12,982 bases of DNA. It comes from an uncultured Sphingobacteriia bacterium. Its GTDB lineage: Bacteria > Bacteroidota > Bacteroidia > Chitinophagales > Chitinophagaceae. Of this stretch, positions 7,083 to 12,815 are shown one piece after another. The notes beneath the pieces were generated by a model, which was not told the DNA's origin, did not search any database, and saw only the letters and a list, made by a program, of their open reading frames with translations. Numbering within the stretch: position 1 is the first letter of the stretch; each line of letters begins with the position of its first letter. The stretch spans positions 1 to 12,982 of the forward strand of contig CAMFKK010000030.1 in the NCBI GenBank assembly GCA_945957225.1, read 5' to 3'. Position numbers and translations under genes: made by a program.

Positions 7083-7549
7083 TGAAACCAATCATTCAAA
7101 TATCTTCAATTCTATTTCAGATAGGAATAACATTTTGCTGCCTATTTTCAGTATATATGTATTTCGCAGTTGTTGATACAGAAGAAGTTGATATGATCAA
7201 TGAAATAATGCTATTCACTGTTAAGCCATTATTCGGAATAGTTTTAATTGCAATTACAATTTCATTTATCTATATTATTGGTTTGCCAATTAGAATATAT
7301 AGTAAACTAAATAAATGGTGGAAAGCACACAGTATAGTTTCTTTAGTTTTTGTTATTGCAGGAATTATTTTTTTAGCCCTTTCATTATTACCATATTTCG
7401 AAATCCCTTTAAAAAGTATAATTGAAGGAAAGGAAATAGTAAAACGTATCCCGAATGAACAACTATTAATTTCGGGTTGGTTTATATTGACTTTTGGGTT
7501 ATTACATTATTACCCAAAAACATTTTTTAATATCATTTTCATTAAATGA
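7082..7549 (+). CDS. Cassette 2 gene: four-helix membrane protein
   Basis: 155-residue integral membrane protein of unrecognised family. Hydrophobic segments lie at about 5-30, 41-68, 83-105 and 128-150. A basic loop (RIYSKLNKWWKAH, about 71-83) sits between the second and third, and a charged loop (EGKEIVKRIPNEQ) between the third and fourth. No enzymatic motif is visible. The ATG at 7082 is 38 bp into the cassette (7044-7746), and the TGA at 7547 is 7 bp before the CGCACAAC that closes the cassette. The gene is strongly A+T-rich. Small membrane proteins of unknown role are common among integron cassette products. Confidence 0.8.
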   Translation: MKPIIQISSILFQIGITFCCLFSVYMYFAVVDTEEVDMINEIMLFTVKPLFGIVLIAITISFIYIIGLPIRIYSKLNKWWKAHSIVSLVFVIAGIIFLALSLLPYFEIPLKSIIEGKEIVKRIPNEQLLISGWFILTFGLLHYYPKTFFNIIFIK

Positions 7550-7556
7550 GTGCCAT

Positions 7557-7753
7557 CGCACAACAGTGCATTGCAGCAATTGGTACTTCAGAACAAGCTC
7601 TCAGCCCAATACAAATCCAATCAGTAGGTCCAAGTTGTTCAGTTCTTTTCCAGGCAGCAGTACATATTCTAATCTTTTGTAACTTTATCAAGCTTCAGTC
7701 CCAGCAGCGGTAAATCCATTACCCAACTGCTTCAATGCGTGGGGCGTTGTGTG
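7557..7753 (+). repeat. attC-like element B
   Basis: AAC at 7562-7564 to GTT at 7746-7748, with the same arms, internal blocks and length (182 bases from C of AAC to G of GTT) as elements C and D. The left outer bases CGCACAAC (7557-7564) are the exact complement of GTTGTGCG (7043-7050) at the other end of the same cassette. The left spacer after AAC is AGT instead of ATT. Confidence 0.85.
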
Positions 7754-7813
7754 CCATTTTTACATTTTTAGCTAAAGATTTCAAATTTTGACCAAAATCA
7801 CTACTTTTAATAT

Positions 7814-8032
7814 ATGAAAATTGCACTTCAATATGTAAGCGATTTAAACGGAAAACCACATGCCGTTCAAATGCCTGTTAGCGAATGGGAAAAAGTACTT
7901 TCCCATATTAAGAAATCAGAGCAAGTGTTAAAAATCAAATCCGATCTCAAGGTTGCATTTAAACAAGTAGATACTATAAGAAAATCAAAAGCTAAAAAAC
8001 AAACTTTAACTGATTTTCTAAATGAATTATAA
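7814..8032 (+). CDS. Cassette 3 antitoxin (RelB-like position)
   Basis: 72-residue protein, the first gene of a type II toxin-antitoxin pair. It starts with a short beta strand (MKIALQYVSDLNGKPHAVQMPVSEWEKVL), which fits a DNA-binding or dimerising N-terminus. It continues as a charged helix (SHIKKSEQVLKIKSDLKVAFKQ) and ends QTLTDFLNEL, the kind of C-terminal tail that wraps a RelE-fold toxin. Family assignment rests mainly on size and context. Its stop overlaps the toxin start by 11 bp (8022-8032), so translation is coupled. The pair probably has its own promoter in the 67 bp between the attC end and the ATG; TACTTTTA at 7802-7809 is a near match to the -7 box. Confidence 0.8.
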   Translation: MKIALQYVSDLNGKPHAVQMPVSEWEKVLSHIKKSEQVLKIKSDLKVAFKQVDTIRKSKAKKQTLTDFLNEL

Positions 8033-8357
8033 GGTAATACCGGTTGACAAATTCAAAAAGGAAGCCAAACGGTTAATTAAAAAATATCCTTCTCTCAAAT
8101 CTGAACTAACTGAATTAGCAGCATCACTTTCTATTGAACCAACTCAAGGAACAGCTTTAGGAAATAACGTATTTAAAATAAGAGTCTCAATTAAAAGTAA
8201 AGGGAAAGGTAAAAGCGGTGGTGCTCGAATTATTACTTATGTAATTTCTCCTCAGAAAGAAGTTTATCTCCTTACTATTTATGATAAAGCAGAATTTGAC
8301 TCTATTGATGATAAAATGCTGCGTAGAATCATAGCTGTTATTCCAACTGAGAAATAG
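8022..8357 (+). CDS. Cassette 3 toxin, RelE/ParE superfamily
   Basis: 111-residue protein with the RelE/ParE pattern. An N-terminal strand and two helices (MNYKVIPVDKFKKEAKRLIKKYPSLKSELTELAASL) come first. A core follows with LGNNVFKIRVSIKSKGKGKSGGARIITYV (about 47-75), where basic residues line the sheet, and then KEVYLLTIYDKAEFDSID (about 79-96). Toxins of this type cut mRNA on the ribosome or, in the ParE branch, block gyrase; which applies here cannot be told. It overlaps the antitoxin gene at 8022-8032. Toxin-antitoxin cassettes are known in large chromosomal integrons, where they help to keep the array. The stop at 8357 is 5 bp before the closing bases of the cassette. Confidence 0.88.
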   Translation: MNYKVIPVDKFKKEAKRLIKKYPSLKSELTELAASLSIEPTQGTALGNNVFKIRVSIKSKGKGKSGGARIITYVISPQKEVYLLTIYDKAEFDSIDDKMLRRIIAVIPTEK

Positions 8358-8360
8358 AAC

Positions 8361-8561
8361 GTCACACAACATTGCATTGCAGCAATTGGTACTTCAGTAT
8401 AAGCTCTCAGCACAGTACAAATCCAAACAGTAGTTCCAAGCAGTTCGGTTTATTCTCAGGCAGCAAAACTTATTCCAATCTTTTGTAACTTTATTAAGCT
8501 CTAGTCCCAGCAGTAGTAAAACCATTACCCAACTGCTTCAATGCGTGGGGCGTTAGCGGTA
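8361..8561 (+). repeat. attC-like element C
   Basis: AAC at 8368-8370 to GTT at 8552-8554, 182 bases between the cores. The left end CACACAAC (8363-8370) is the exact complement of GTTGTGTG (7746-7753), which starts the same cassette. The right end reads GTTAGCGGTA and belongs to the fourth cassette. The conserved CTTTTGTAACTTTAT is at 8480-8494. Confidence 0.85.
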
Positions 8562-8612
8562 ATTTTTACCTACAATCTTCAAACTCTTAGAAAGGATAAT
8601 TTAGAGGTGATT

Positions 8613-9224
8613 ATGTCAAGAAAAAAAATACTACTAATAATATGGTTAGCATTCGAATTGTCTGATTATTTCCTTCTCCCATATTTTGTCAAACCATTTT
8701 CATGGATTTTAGTCTGTCTAGTATTATTATTTCTTTCAATCAAATATGGAATAAAGGTCATTAAACAAAGAAAACAACTAGACACAAATCGAGTATTAAG
8801 TCTCTTAATTTCTATTGTTTTATTGTTTCTTACCTTTTACAATATTAACTTGATACCAACCTTGATTATAGAAAGAATTGATTGGTCAATTTCATATAAA
8901 AAAAGAAATCAAATAGTAGCCGATGTCGAAGCTGGTAAGCTTGACTCAAATACAGAATTGAAAAACGGAATTTGTGAACTTCCTTATAATTTTCCTATAG
9001 TTTCAAATGGCGGCAATGATATTTGGATATTTGAGAATAAAGTCACACATACAAAAACAATAAAATTTTGGATAGCGCGAGGATTTTTCGAGTCACCACA
9101 AACATATTTTATTTATACCAACGATTCAGAAGCAAAAAATATTTATCAGAAACAAATACGAGACAAGCCTGAATACAATTGGAAACTTGAAGAAAATTGG
9201 TATAGAATAATGGAACGAGACTAA
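8613..9224 (+). CDS. Cassette 4 gene: membrane-anchored hypothetical protein
   Basis: 203-residue protein of unrecognised family. The ATG at 8613 is preferred. An in-frame ATG at 8541 lies inside the attC element and before the crossover point, so it would not belong to the mobile unit. AGAGGTGA at 8603-8610 just upstream is a possible ribosome binding site. Three hydrophobic helices (about 5-24, 28-49, 60-85) are followed by a soluble domain (about 90-203) with WIFENKVTHTKTIKFWIARGFFESPQTYFIY and an aromatic, charged C-terminus (EYNWKLEENWYRIMERD). The soluble part may lie on either side of the membrane. The gene fills cassette 4 (8553-9422) and stops 6 bp before TACCGCTAAC. Confidence 0.8.
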   Translation: MSRKKILLIIWLAFELSDYFLLPYFVKPFSWILVCLVLLFLSIKYGIKVIKQRKQLDTNRVLSLLISIVLLFLTFYNINLIPTLIIERIDWSISYKKRNQIVADVEAGKLDSNTELKNGICELPYNFPIVSNGGNDIWIFENKVTHTKTIKFWIARGFFESPQTYFIYTNDSEAKNIYQKQIRDKPEYNWKLEENWYRIMERD

Positions 9225-9230
9225 GAAAAC

Positions 9231-9428
9231 TACCGCTAACATTGCATTGCAGCAATTGGTGCTATAATAGAGGCACTCAGCCCAATACAATTCCAATCAG
9301 TAGTTCCAAGCTGTTCGGTTACTTTCTAGGCAGCAGTATATATTCCAATCTTTTGTAACTTTATTCAGCTCCAGTCCCAGCAGTGGTAAATCCATTACCC
9401 AACTGCTTCAATGCGTGGGGCGTTAGTA
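9231..9428 (+). repeat. attC-like element D
   Basis: AAC at 9238-9240 to GTT at 9422-9424, 182 bases between the cores. The left end TACCGCTAAC (9231-9240) is the exact complement of GTTAGCGGTA (8552-8561) at the start of the same cassette, and equals the left end of element A. The right end is GTTAGTAGCC. The conserved CTTTTGTAACTTTAT is at 9350-9364. It is the last copy of this sequence class in the window. Confidence 0.85.
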
Positions 9429-9460
9429 GCCATTATAACGAACACCCTGCAAAAAACAAA

Positions 9461-10072
9461 CTATCTACGGAGAACTTTAAAAGCTATATTACGACCTTGA
9501 CCTTGCATTATTGCCAAGTTTATCCAAGACAAAGCAAATTTTTCTAACAATTCTACTTTGTCTGACTTTCCAAAGTCAATGCAAGTACCAAAACCACAAT
9601 CTAATGCTAATTGTTTAGCAACAGATTTTGCTTTTTCGCTATTGCCAGCCATAAACATATCAATAGCTACGCCATCATATATTGGATTTAGCATATTTTC
9701 AAACCCTGTGGTGTTGAAACATTTTACAATTTCTGCTTTGGTTTTATCTTGCAATGCGTGATAAACAGTTTTGTATGGTTCAGGTGTTTTCATAACTGCA
9801 TTGGTGGCATCTATAATAATTTTTTCAGACACATCACCCATTTGTTCCATAATTTCAAAAATGGCAGTTGGTTGTGTTGCTATCAAAATAACATCTGATT
9901 TTGCAACGGCATCTTTAATGGAAAAGACATTTGTATTTTCATTTTTCAACAATTCTTGTCCTTTAAAATTAGATTCGTCTTGAACACCTAAATTAATGGT
10001 ATGTCCTTTTTTAGACCAATTGGTAGCTAATGCTCCACCAACATTTCCAGTTCCTATAATTGCTATATTCAT
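9461..10072 (-). CDS. NADP-binding Rossmann oxidoreductase (F420-dependent NADP reductase-like family)
   Basis: 203-residue dinucleotide-binding protein. It starts MNIAIIGTGNVGGALA, with the GxGxxG nucleotide loop at 7-12. It continues through SDVILIATQP (59-68) and IIIDATNAV (about 85-93) as in the family that includes F420H2:NADP reductases and ProC/IlvC-like folds. Bacteroidota do not generally make F420, so it is more likely an NADP-linked reductase of unknown substrate. It is the last gene of a four-gene minus-strand run (12177 to 9461) and follows the TMEM175-like gene by 11 bp. Only 36 bp separate its stop from the GTT of attC-like element D, so it points into the array. Confidence 0.82.
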   Translation of the reverse strand: MNIAIIGTGNVGGALATNWSKKGHTINLGVQDESNFKGQELLKNENTNVFSIKDAVAKSDVILIATQPTAIFEIMEQMGDVSEKIIIDATNAVMKTPEPYKTVYHALQDKTKAEIVKCFNTTGFENMLNPIYDGVAIDMFMAGNSEKAKSVAKQLALDCGFGTCIDFGKSDKVELLEKFALSWINLAIMQGQGRNIAFKVLRR

Positions 10073-10083
10073 TTTTCGTTTAT

Positions 10084-10668
10084 TTATTTATGAAATTTAT
10101 CAGGTAAAAAATACCATATTGGAATACCTACAAAAATAATAAATGAGAAATAAACCGATACAAGAGCTAACGGAATTGAAATCAAATATAAACTTGTAGA
10201 TATAATATTACTATGCTGAACAACCTTATTGTATGGAATTAAATTTGCATCAACTTCAATATATCTTCTCATTAAATAAAATGCAAAAGCATTTAAAAAC
10301 ATTACAAATCCATAAAATATTGAAGCTTGATGTAGTGTTGGATGTTCAGCCAAAAATGTTGTTGGTAAAGGGATTAAAGACATTGAAAAAAGCAAAAAAG
10401 AATTATACCAAACCAATTTGCTGTCTGAATGTGGAATTTTATTAAACAATGAATGATGATTTAGCCACATAATTGCAACTACTATAAAACTTAATAGATA
10501 AGATAATAATTTTGGCACTAACGACAACAAAGCCAACCAAACATCTTGATTAGTAAAATTATCTTTAAGGTCTGGAATGTGTAATTCCAAAACCATTATG
10601 GTAATTATAATAGCAATTACACCATCGCTAAATGCTTCAATTCTATTTTTATTCATCTTAAAATTCAT
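10084..10668 (-). CDS. TMEM175-type (DUF1211) potassium channel-like membrane protein
   Basis: 194-residue membrane protein with the family signature RIEAFSDGVIAI in its first helix (F13-S14-D15-G16-V17). In bacterial TMEM175 proteins this part lines a potassium-conducting pore formed by four subunits. Five or six hydrophobic helices follow (about 15-32, 40-68, 85-103, 113-130, 150-188), with a WLNHHSLF stretch at about 68-75 that is also typical. Two starts fit: the ATG at 10668, which overlaps the upstream gene by 11 bp, and one at 10656, just past its stop. It lies within a tightly spaced operon, so co-expression with the DJ-1/PfpI and reductase genes is expected. Confidence 0.85.
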   Translation of the reverse strand: MNFKMNKNRIEAFSDGVIAIIITIMVLELHIPDLKDNFTNQDVWLALLSLVPKLLSYLLSFIVVAIMWLNHHSLFNKIPHSDSKLVWYNSFLLFSMSLIPLPTTFLAEHPTLHQASIFYGFVMFLNAFAFYLMRRYIEVDANLIPYNKVVQHSNIISTSLYLISIPLALVSVYFSFIIFVGIPIWYFLPDKFHK

Positions 10669-11320
10669 AACTTAAAAACCCACCAAGGTTTTCAGTTTTT
10701 GTAAAATTGTTTTTACCTAATTGTGATAGGTCTAATCCAGTACCAAATTTAAATTCTTTTATTTTTAAGCCTAACCGAATTCGTTGGGTAAAAGCAAAAT
10801 TATTTTGAGTTGCTGTGGGAAAAACATTGACCAATTCTATTTGAGAAAATAAATTTAGTTTGTCGGTTAGTTTTGGTGTATATCTTCCTAAAAAGAAAAA
10901 ATCAACATTGGGCTCTTTTAATGTTTCTGCAACTAACCAACTGAAAATAGTATAGTCCTTTTTTATTTTAGCATATTGAAACCCTGCCTTTGAATAAACG
11001 CCTTTGTTTAAAATACTTGCTACTATCACAGGAGCAAATCCCTTTAGTTTTTCGTGGTTGTAACTGAATGCTTCGGTAAAACCAAACTGTGGCAAGTTGG
11101 TTGTTTGGATCATAGCATAATCAATACTTGCACGGTTTCGGTTAAAAAAAAGAAACTTTGAATTATGTCTTTCCTTGTTTTTGATAAACTTAAAAAACAT
11201 AATATCCACCGTTGCCTTTTTATGACCAGTAAAGACTTCAACAGGAATTTGAGCAAAAGCAATGCCTCTAAAAAGAAGCATTGTTATCACTGCAAATATT
11301 ATTTTGAAATTATATTTCAT
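10658..11320 (-). CDS. Predicted outer-membrane beta-barrel protein
   Basis: 220-residue exported protein of unrecognised family. Signal peptide at about 1-24 (ending RGIAFAQ). The mature part is made of alternating hydrophobic and polar strands with aromatic girdle residues (FKFIKNKERHNSKFLFFNR, IFSWLVAETL, FFFLGRYTPKL, RIRLGLKIKEFKFGTGLDL). It ends in GGFLSYEF, and a terminal Phe is the usual outer-membrane insertion signal. It overlaps the DJ-1/PfpI gene by one base (TAATG at 11318-11322) and the channel-like gene by up to 11 bp, so the set is translationally coupled. A lipid- or solute-related role is possible but not shown. Confidence 0.72.
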   Translation of the reverse strand: MKYNFKIIFAVITMLLFRGIAFAQIPVEVFTGHKKATVDIMFFKFIKNKERHNSKFLFFNRNRASIDYAMIQTTNLPQFGFTEAFSYNHEKLKGFAPVIVASILNKGVYSKAGFQYAKIKKDYTIFSWLVAETLKEPNVDFFFLGRYTPKLTDKLNLFSQIELVNVFPTATQNNFAFTQRIRLGLKIKEFKFGTGLDLSQLGKNNFTKTENLGGFLSYEF

Positions 11321-12177
11321 TATTTATTTAACATTTTTACTAACAATTCAGCTGCTGCTGCACCAGAGTTTTGTTGTTGTCCAGTAATTAAGTTGCCATC
11401 AGCAATAGCATAAGAACTAAAAGGTGCTGAAACTTTAAAAGTTGTACCCGAAATTTTCTTTGCTTCATCTTCAATTCTGTAAGGCTGAATTTTCATACCT
11501 ACTGCTTTGTCTGCAAATTCCTCTTCGGCATCTGCAAAGCCAGTCCAAGTTTTGCCTTTTACCAATAATTCGCCATTTGATTTTTTGGCTTCTAATAGTA
11601 AAGTGGTAGAATGACAAACGGCTGCACTTGGTTTGCCTGTTTCATAAAAAGCTACAAATAATTTTTCTAATTCTTTGTTTCCTTTGAAAGTGTACATTGG
11701 TCCTTGACCACCAACCAAGAAAATAGCATCATAATTTTTAGCATCCAATTCAGTCAGTTTTTTAGTATTAGCTAACATATCATTGAATGATTTTTGTTGC
11801 ATATAACCTAATGAAATAACATCGTGAGCCGAGTAGCCACTTGCATCAGTTGGGTTTGAGTAACCATCCATTTCGATTTTTCCACCTTGTGTTGAAACTA
11901 ATTCTACATCGTAGCCAGCTTCTTGAAAAACTCTTAAAGGATGTGTTAGTTCAGCAGCCCAAAAACCAATTGGCCATTGTGTTTGTTTGCTTACCGTTGG
12001 CGAACTTGCCACCATTAAAATTTTGCCTTTGGCTGGTGCACCGTGAAAATGCACATAGCTATTTACTTCTGTTACCATTTTTTTTGAATTTAAATTATTA
12101 GATATTTTTTTTGTTTGTGCTGTCACGCCTAAAGTTGTTAGAGCAATAAGTGACATTGTTAAAATTGACTTTACCAT
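11320..12177 (-). CDS. Exported DJ-1/PfpI family protein (Hsp31-like)
   Basis: 285-residue member of the DJ-1/PfpI superfamily (glyoxalase III, deglycase-like or chaperone members). A signal peptide (1-20, ending GVTA) sends it out of the cytoplasm, which is unusual for the superfamily. The active site is readable: E76 in GFWAAEL, nucleophile C188 followed by H189 in SAAVCHSTT, and the GGQGP loop at 156-160. The arrangement resembles Hsp31/class I amidotransferase-like glyoxalase III proteins. It is the first gene of the minus-strand operon and is divergent from an HxlR-type regulator 124 bp away, which suggests control by a reactive aldehyde or other electrophile. Confidence 0.88.
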   Translation of the reverse strand: MVKSILTMSLIALTTLGVTAQTKKISNNLNSKKMVTEVNSYVHFHGAPAKGKILMVASSPTVSKQTQWPIGFWAAELTHPLRVFQEAGYDVELVSTQGGKIEMDGYSNPTDASGYSAHDVISLGYMQQKSFNDMLANTKKLTELDAKNYDAIFLVGGQGPMYTFKGNKELEKLFVAFYETGKPSAAVCHSTTLLLEAKKSNGELLVKGKTWTGFADAEEEFADKAVGMKIQPYRIEDEAKKISGTTFKVSAPFSSYAIADGNLITGQQQNSGAAAAELLVKMLNK

Positions 12178-12204
12178 ATTTTATTTTTTTAAAATTTTAT
12201 AGTG

Positions 12205-12276
12205 CAAATATCAAAACCATACATACCTTTGCAATGTGTACAACCAAAATGTGCGATACATACTTTTTAGTAAGTA
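12205..12276. promoter_or_regulatory. Divergent promoter/operator region between the DJ-1 operon and the HxlR gene
   Basis: TACCTTTG at 12224-12231 is a perfect Bacteroidota -7 box for the + strand regulator gene. It is spanned by the dyad TACATA (12220-12225) / TGTGTA (12235-12240). ATACATAC occurs twice (12219-12226 and 12256-12263, 37 bp apart), and TACTT-N6-AAGTA lies at 12261-12276. On the minus strand GATATTTG (12212-12205) is one base off the -7 consensus, about 27 bp before the DJ-1 start. These dyads are candidate HxlR-family operators; none is proven. Confidence 0.5.
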
Positions 12277-12301
12277 ATAGTAAAATAAATAGATTCAGAG
12301 A

Positions 12302-12643
12302 ATGCCAGATTTTAAATACAACGGAAAAGTTTATTACAATCCAGTACAATTAGTAATGGAACAAATAGGTGGAACTTGGAAAGCACCAATTTTATGGCGA
12401 CTTAAAGACCAAACAATGCGTTATGGAGAATTACGAAAGGACATTCCACATATCTCAGACAAAATGCTTACAACTCAATTGAGAGAATTGGAAGAAGATG
12501 GATATATTGAACGAAAAGTTTATGCCGTTGTACCGCCAAAGACAGAATATAGCTTGACAGCCCAAGGCAAGGACATAATTAAACTAATTACAACAATAAG
12601 AAACTACGGACTAAAAATGATGGAAAAGCAGGAATTGAAATAA
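12302..12643 (+). CDS. HxlR-family winged-helix regulator
   Basis: 113-residue transcription regulator with the full HxlR pattern: PVQLVMEQIGGTWKAPILWRL (14-34), MRYGELRKDIPHISDKMLTTQLRELEEDGYI (39-69, the helix-turn-helix) and RKVYAVVPPKTEYSLT (71-86, the wing). These regulators act as dimers and often sense electrophiles or quinones. The cysteine usually found just before PV in redox-sensing members (YodB, HypR and QorR type) is Tyr or Asn here, and the whole protein has no Cys, so another signal is likely. It is divergent from the DJ-1 operon and probably represses it and itself. Its start is the ATG at 12302, which follows no visible ribosome site, as is usual in this phylum. Confidence 0.9.
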   Translation: MPDFKYNGKVYYNPVQLVMEQIGGTWKAPILWRLKDQTMRYGELRKDIPHISDKMLTTQLRELEEDGYIERKVYAVVPPKTEYSLTAQGKDIIKLITTIRNYGLKMMEKQELK

Positions 12644-12647
12644 TAAC

Positions 12648-12784
12648 TGCAGCTAACAAGGGTTTGGCAAAATGGGGGCAGAAGTGCAAAATTTGAACAT
12701 TCGTACTTCTATCAACATTTGTAGTTTATTGAACTTTTGAGCTTCGATTTCCCCCACTTCGCCAAGCCCCAAACCGTTATGGGC
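12648..12784 (+). repeat. attC-like element E, different sequence class
   Basis: GCTAAC (12652-12657) at the left and GTTATGGGC (12776-12784) at the right enclose arms that pair: TTTGGCAAAATGGGGG on the left against CCCCCACTTCGCCAAG on the right, with a second block AAGGG / CCCC near the cores. A central stretch of about 80 A+T-rich bases separates the arms. The plan equals that of elements A-D but the sequence is unrelated. The ends of the block 9423-12776 pair only over CTAAC, much less than in cassettes 1-4. It follows the HxlR stop by 8 bp. Confidence 0.6.
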
Positions 12785-12803
12785 TATGTATTATCAGGTT
12801 TCG

Positions 12804-12811
12804 TATCTTTG
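12804..12811 (+). promoter_or_regulatory. -7 box TATCTTTG before the MNT gene
   Basis: A perfect TAnnTTTG match ends 4 bp before the ATG at 12816. Transcription would begin at or very near the start codon, giving a leaderless or nearly leaderless message. No good -33 TTTG is visible at the usual distance. Confidence 0.45.
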
Positions 12812-12815
12812 TAGT

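Larger units (their letters stand above)
4893..9424 (+). mobile_element. Integron-like element: recombinase, attI-like site, four cassettes
   Basis: The element consists of a tyrosine recombinase (4893-6083), a cassette entry site with its G/TT crossover at 6320/6321, and four cassettes at 6321-7043, 7044-7746, 7747-8552 and 8553-9422. Each cassette ends in an attC-like element. The elements are nearly identical to each other while the genes are unrelated. The bases at the start of each cassette are the reverse complement of the bases just before the AAC of the attC at its end (10, 8, 8 and 10 nt exact), as expected for units that circularise at GTT. Recombinase and genes all run in the + direction; in classical integrons the integrase points away from the cassettes. 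Whether this recombinase acts on these sites is inferred from position. Confidence 0.82.

Noticed and set aside
7494..7682. Open frame across the second gene's end and element B
   Set aside because: It runs through the non-coding attC-like element out of frame with the membrane protein and has no ribosome site or recognisable product.
8541..8612. Upstream start for the fourth cassette gene
   Set aside because: The ATG lies in the invariant right arm of element C, before the crossover point, so it is shared by every copy and cannot be part of the mobile gene.
6853..9424. CRISPR array
   Set aside because: Repeats are about 185 bp and are separated by 500-690 bp of coding sequence. There are no short regular spacers and no cas genes.
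6853..9424. Copies of a MITE or other non-autonomous transposon
   Set aside because: There are no constant terminal inverted repeats with target duplications. Instead the outer bases vary and covary between the two ends of each gene unit, which fits cassette recombination.
12150..12353. Plus-strand frame in the divergent spacer
   Set aside because: It overlaps the starts of both the DJ-1 gene and the HxlR gene in other frames and shows no domain. The spacer holds promoter motifs instead.
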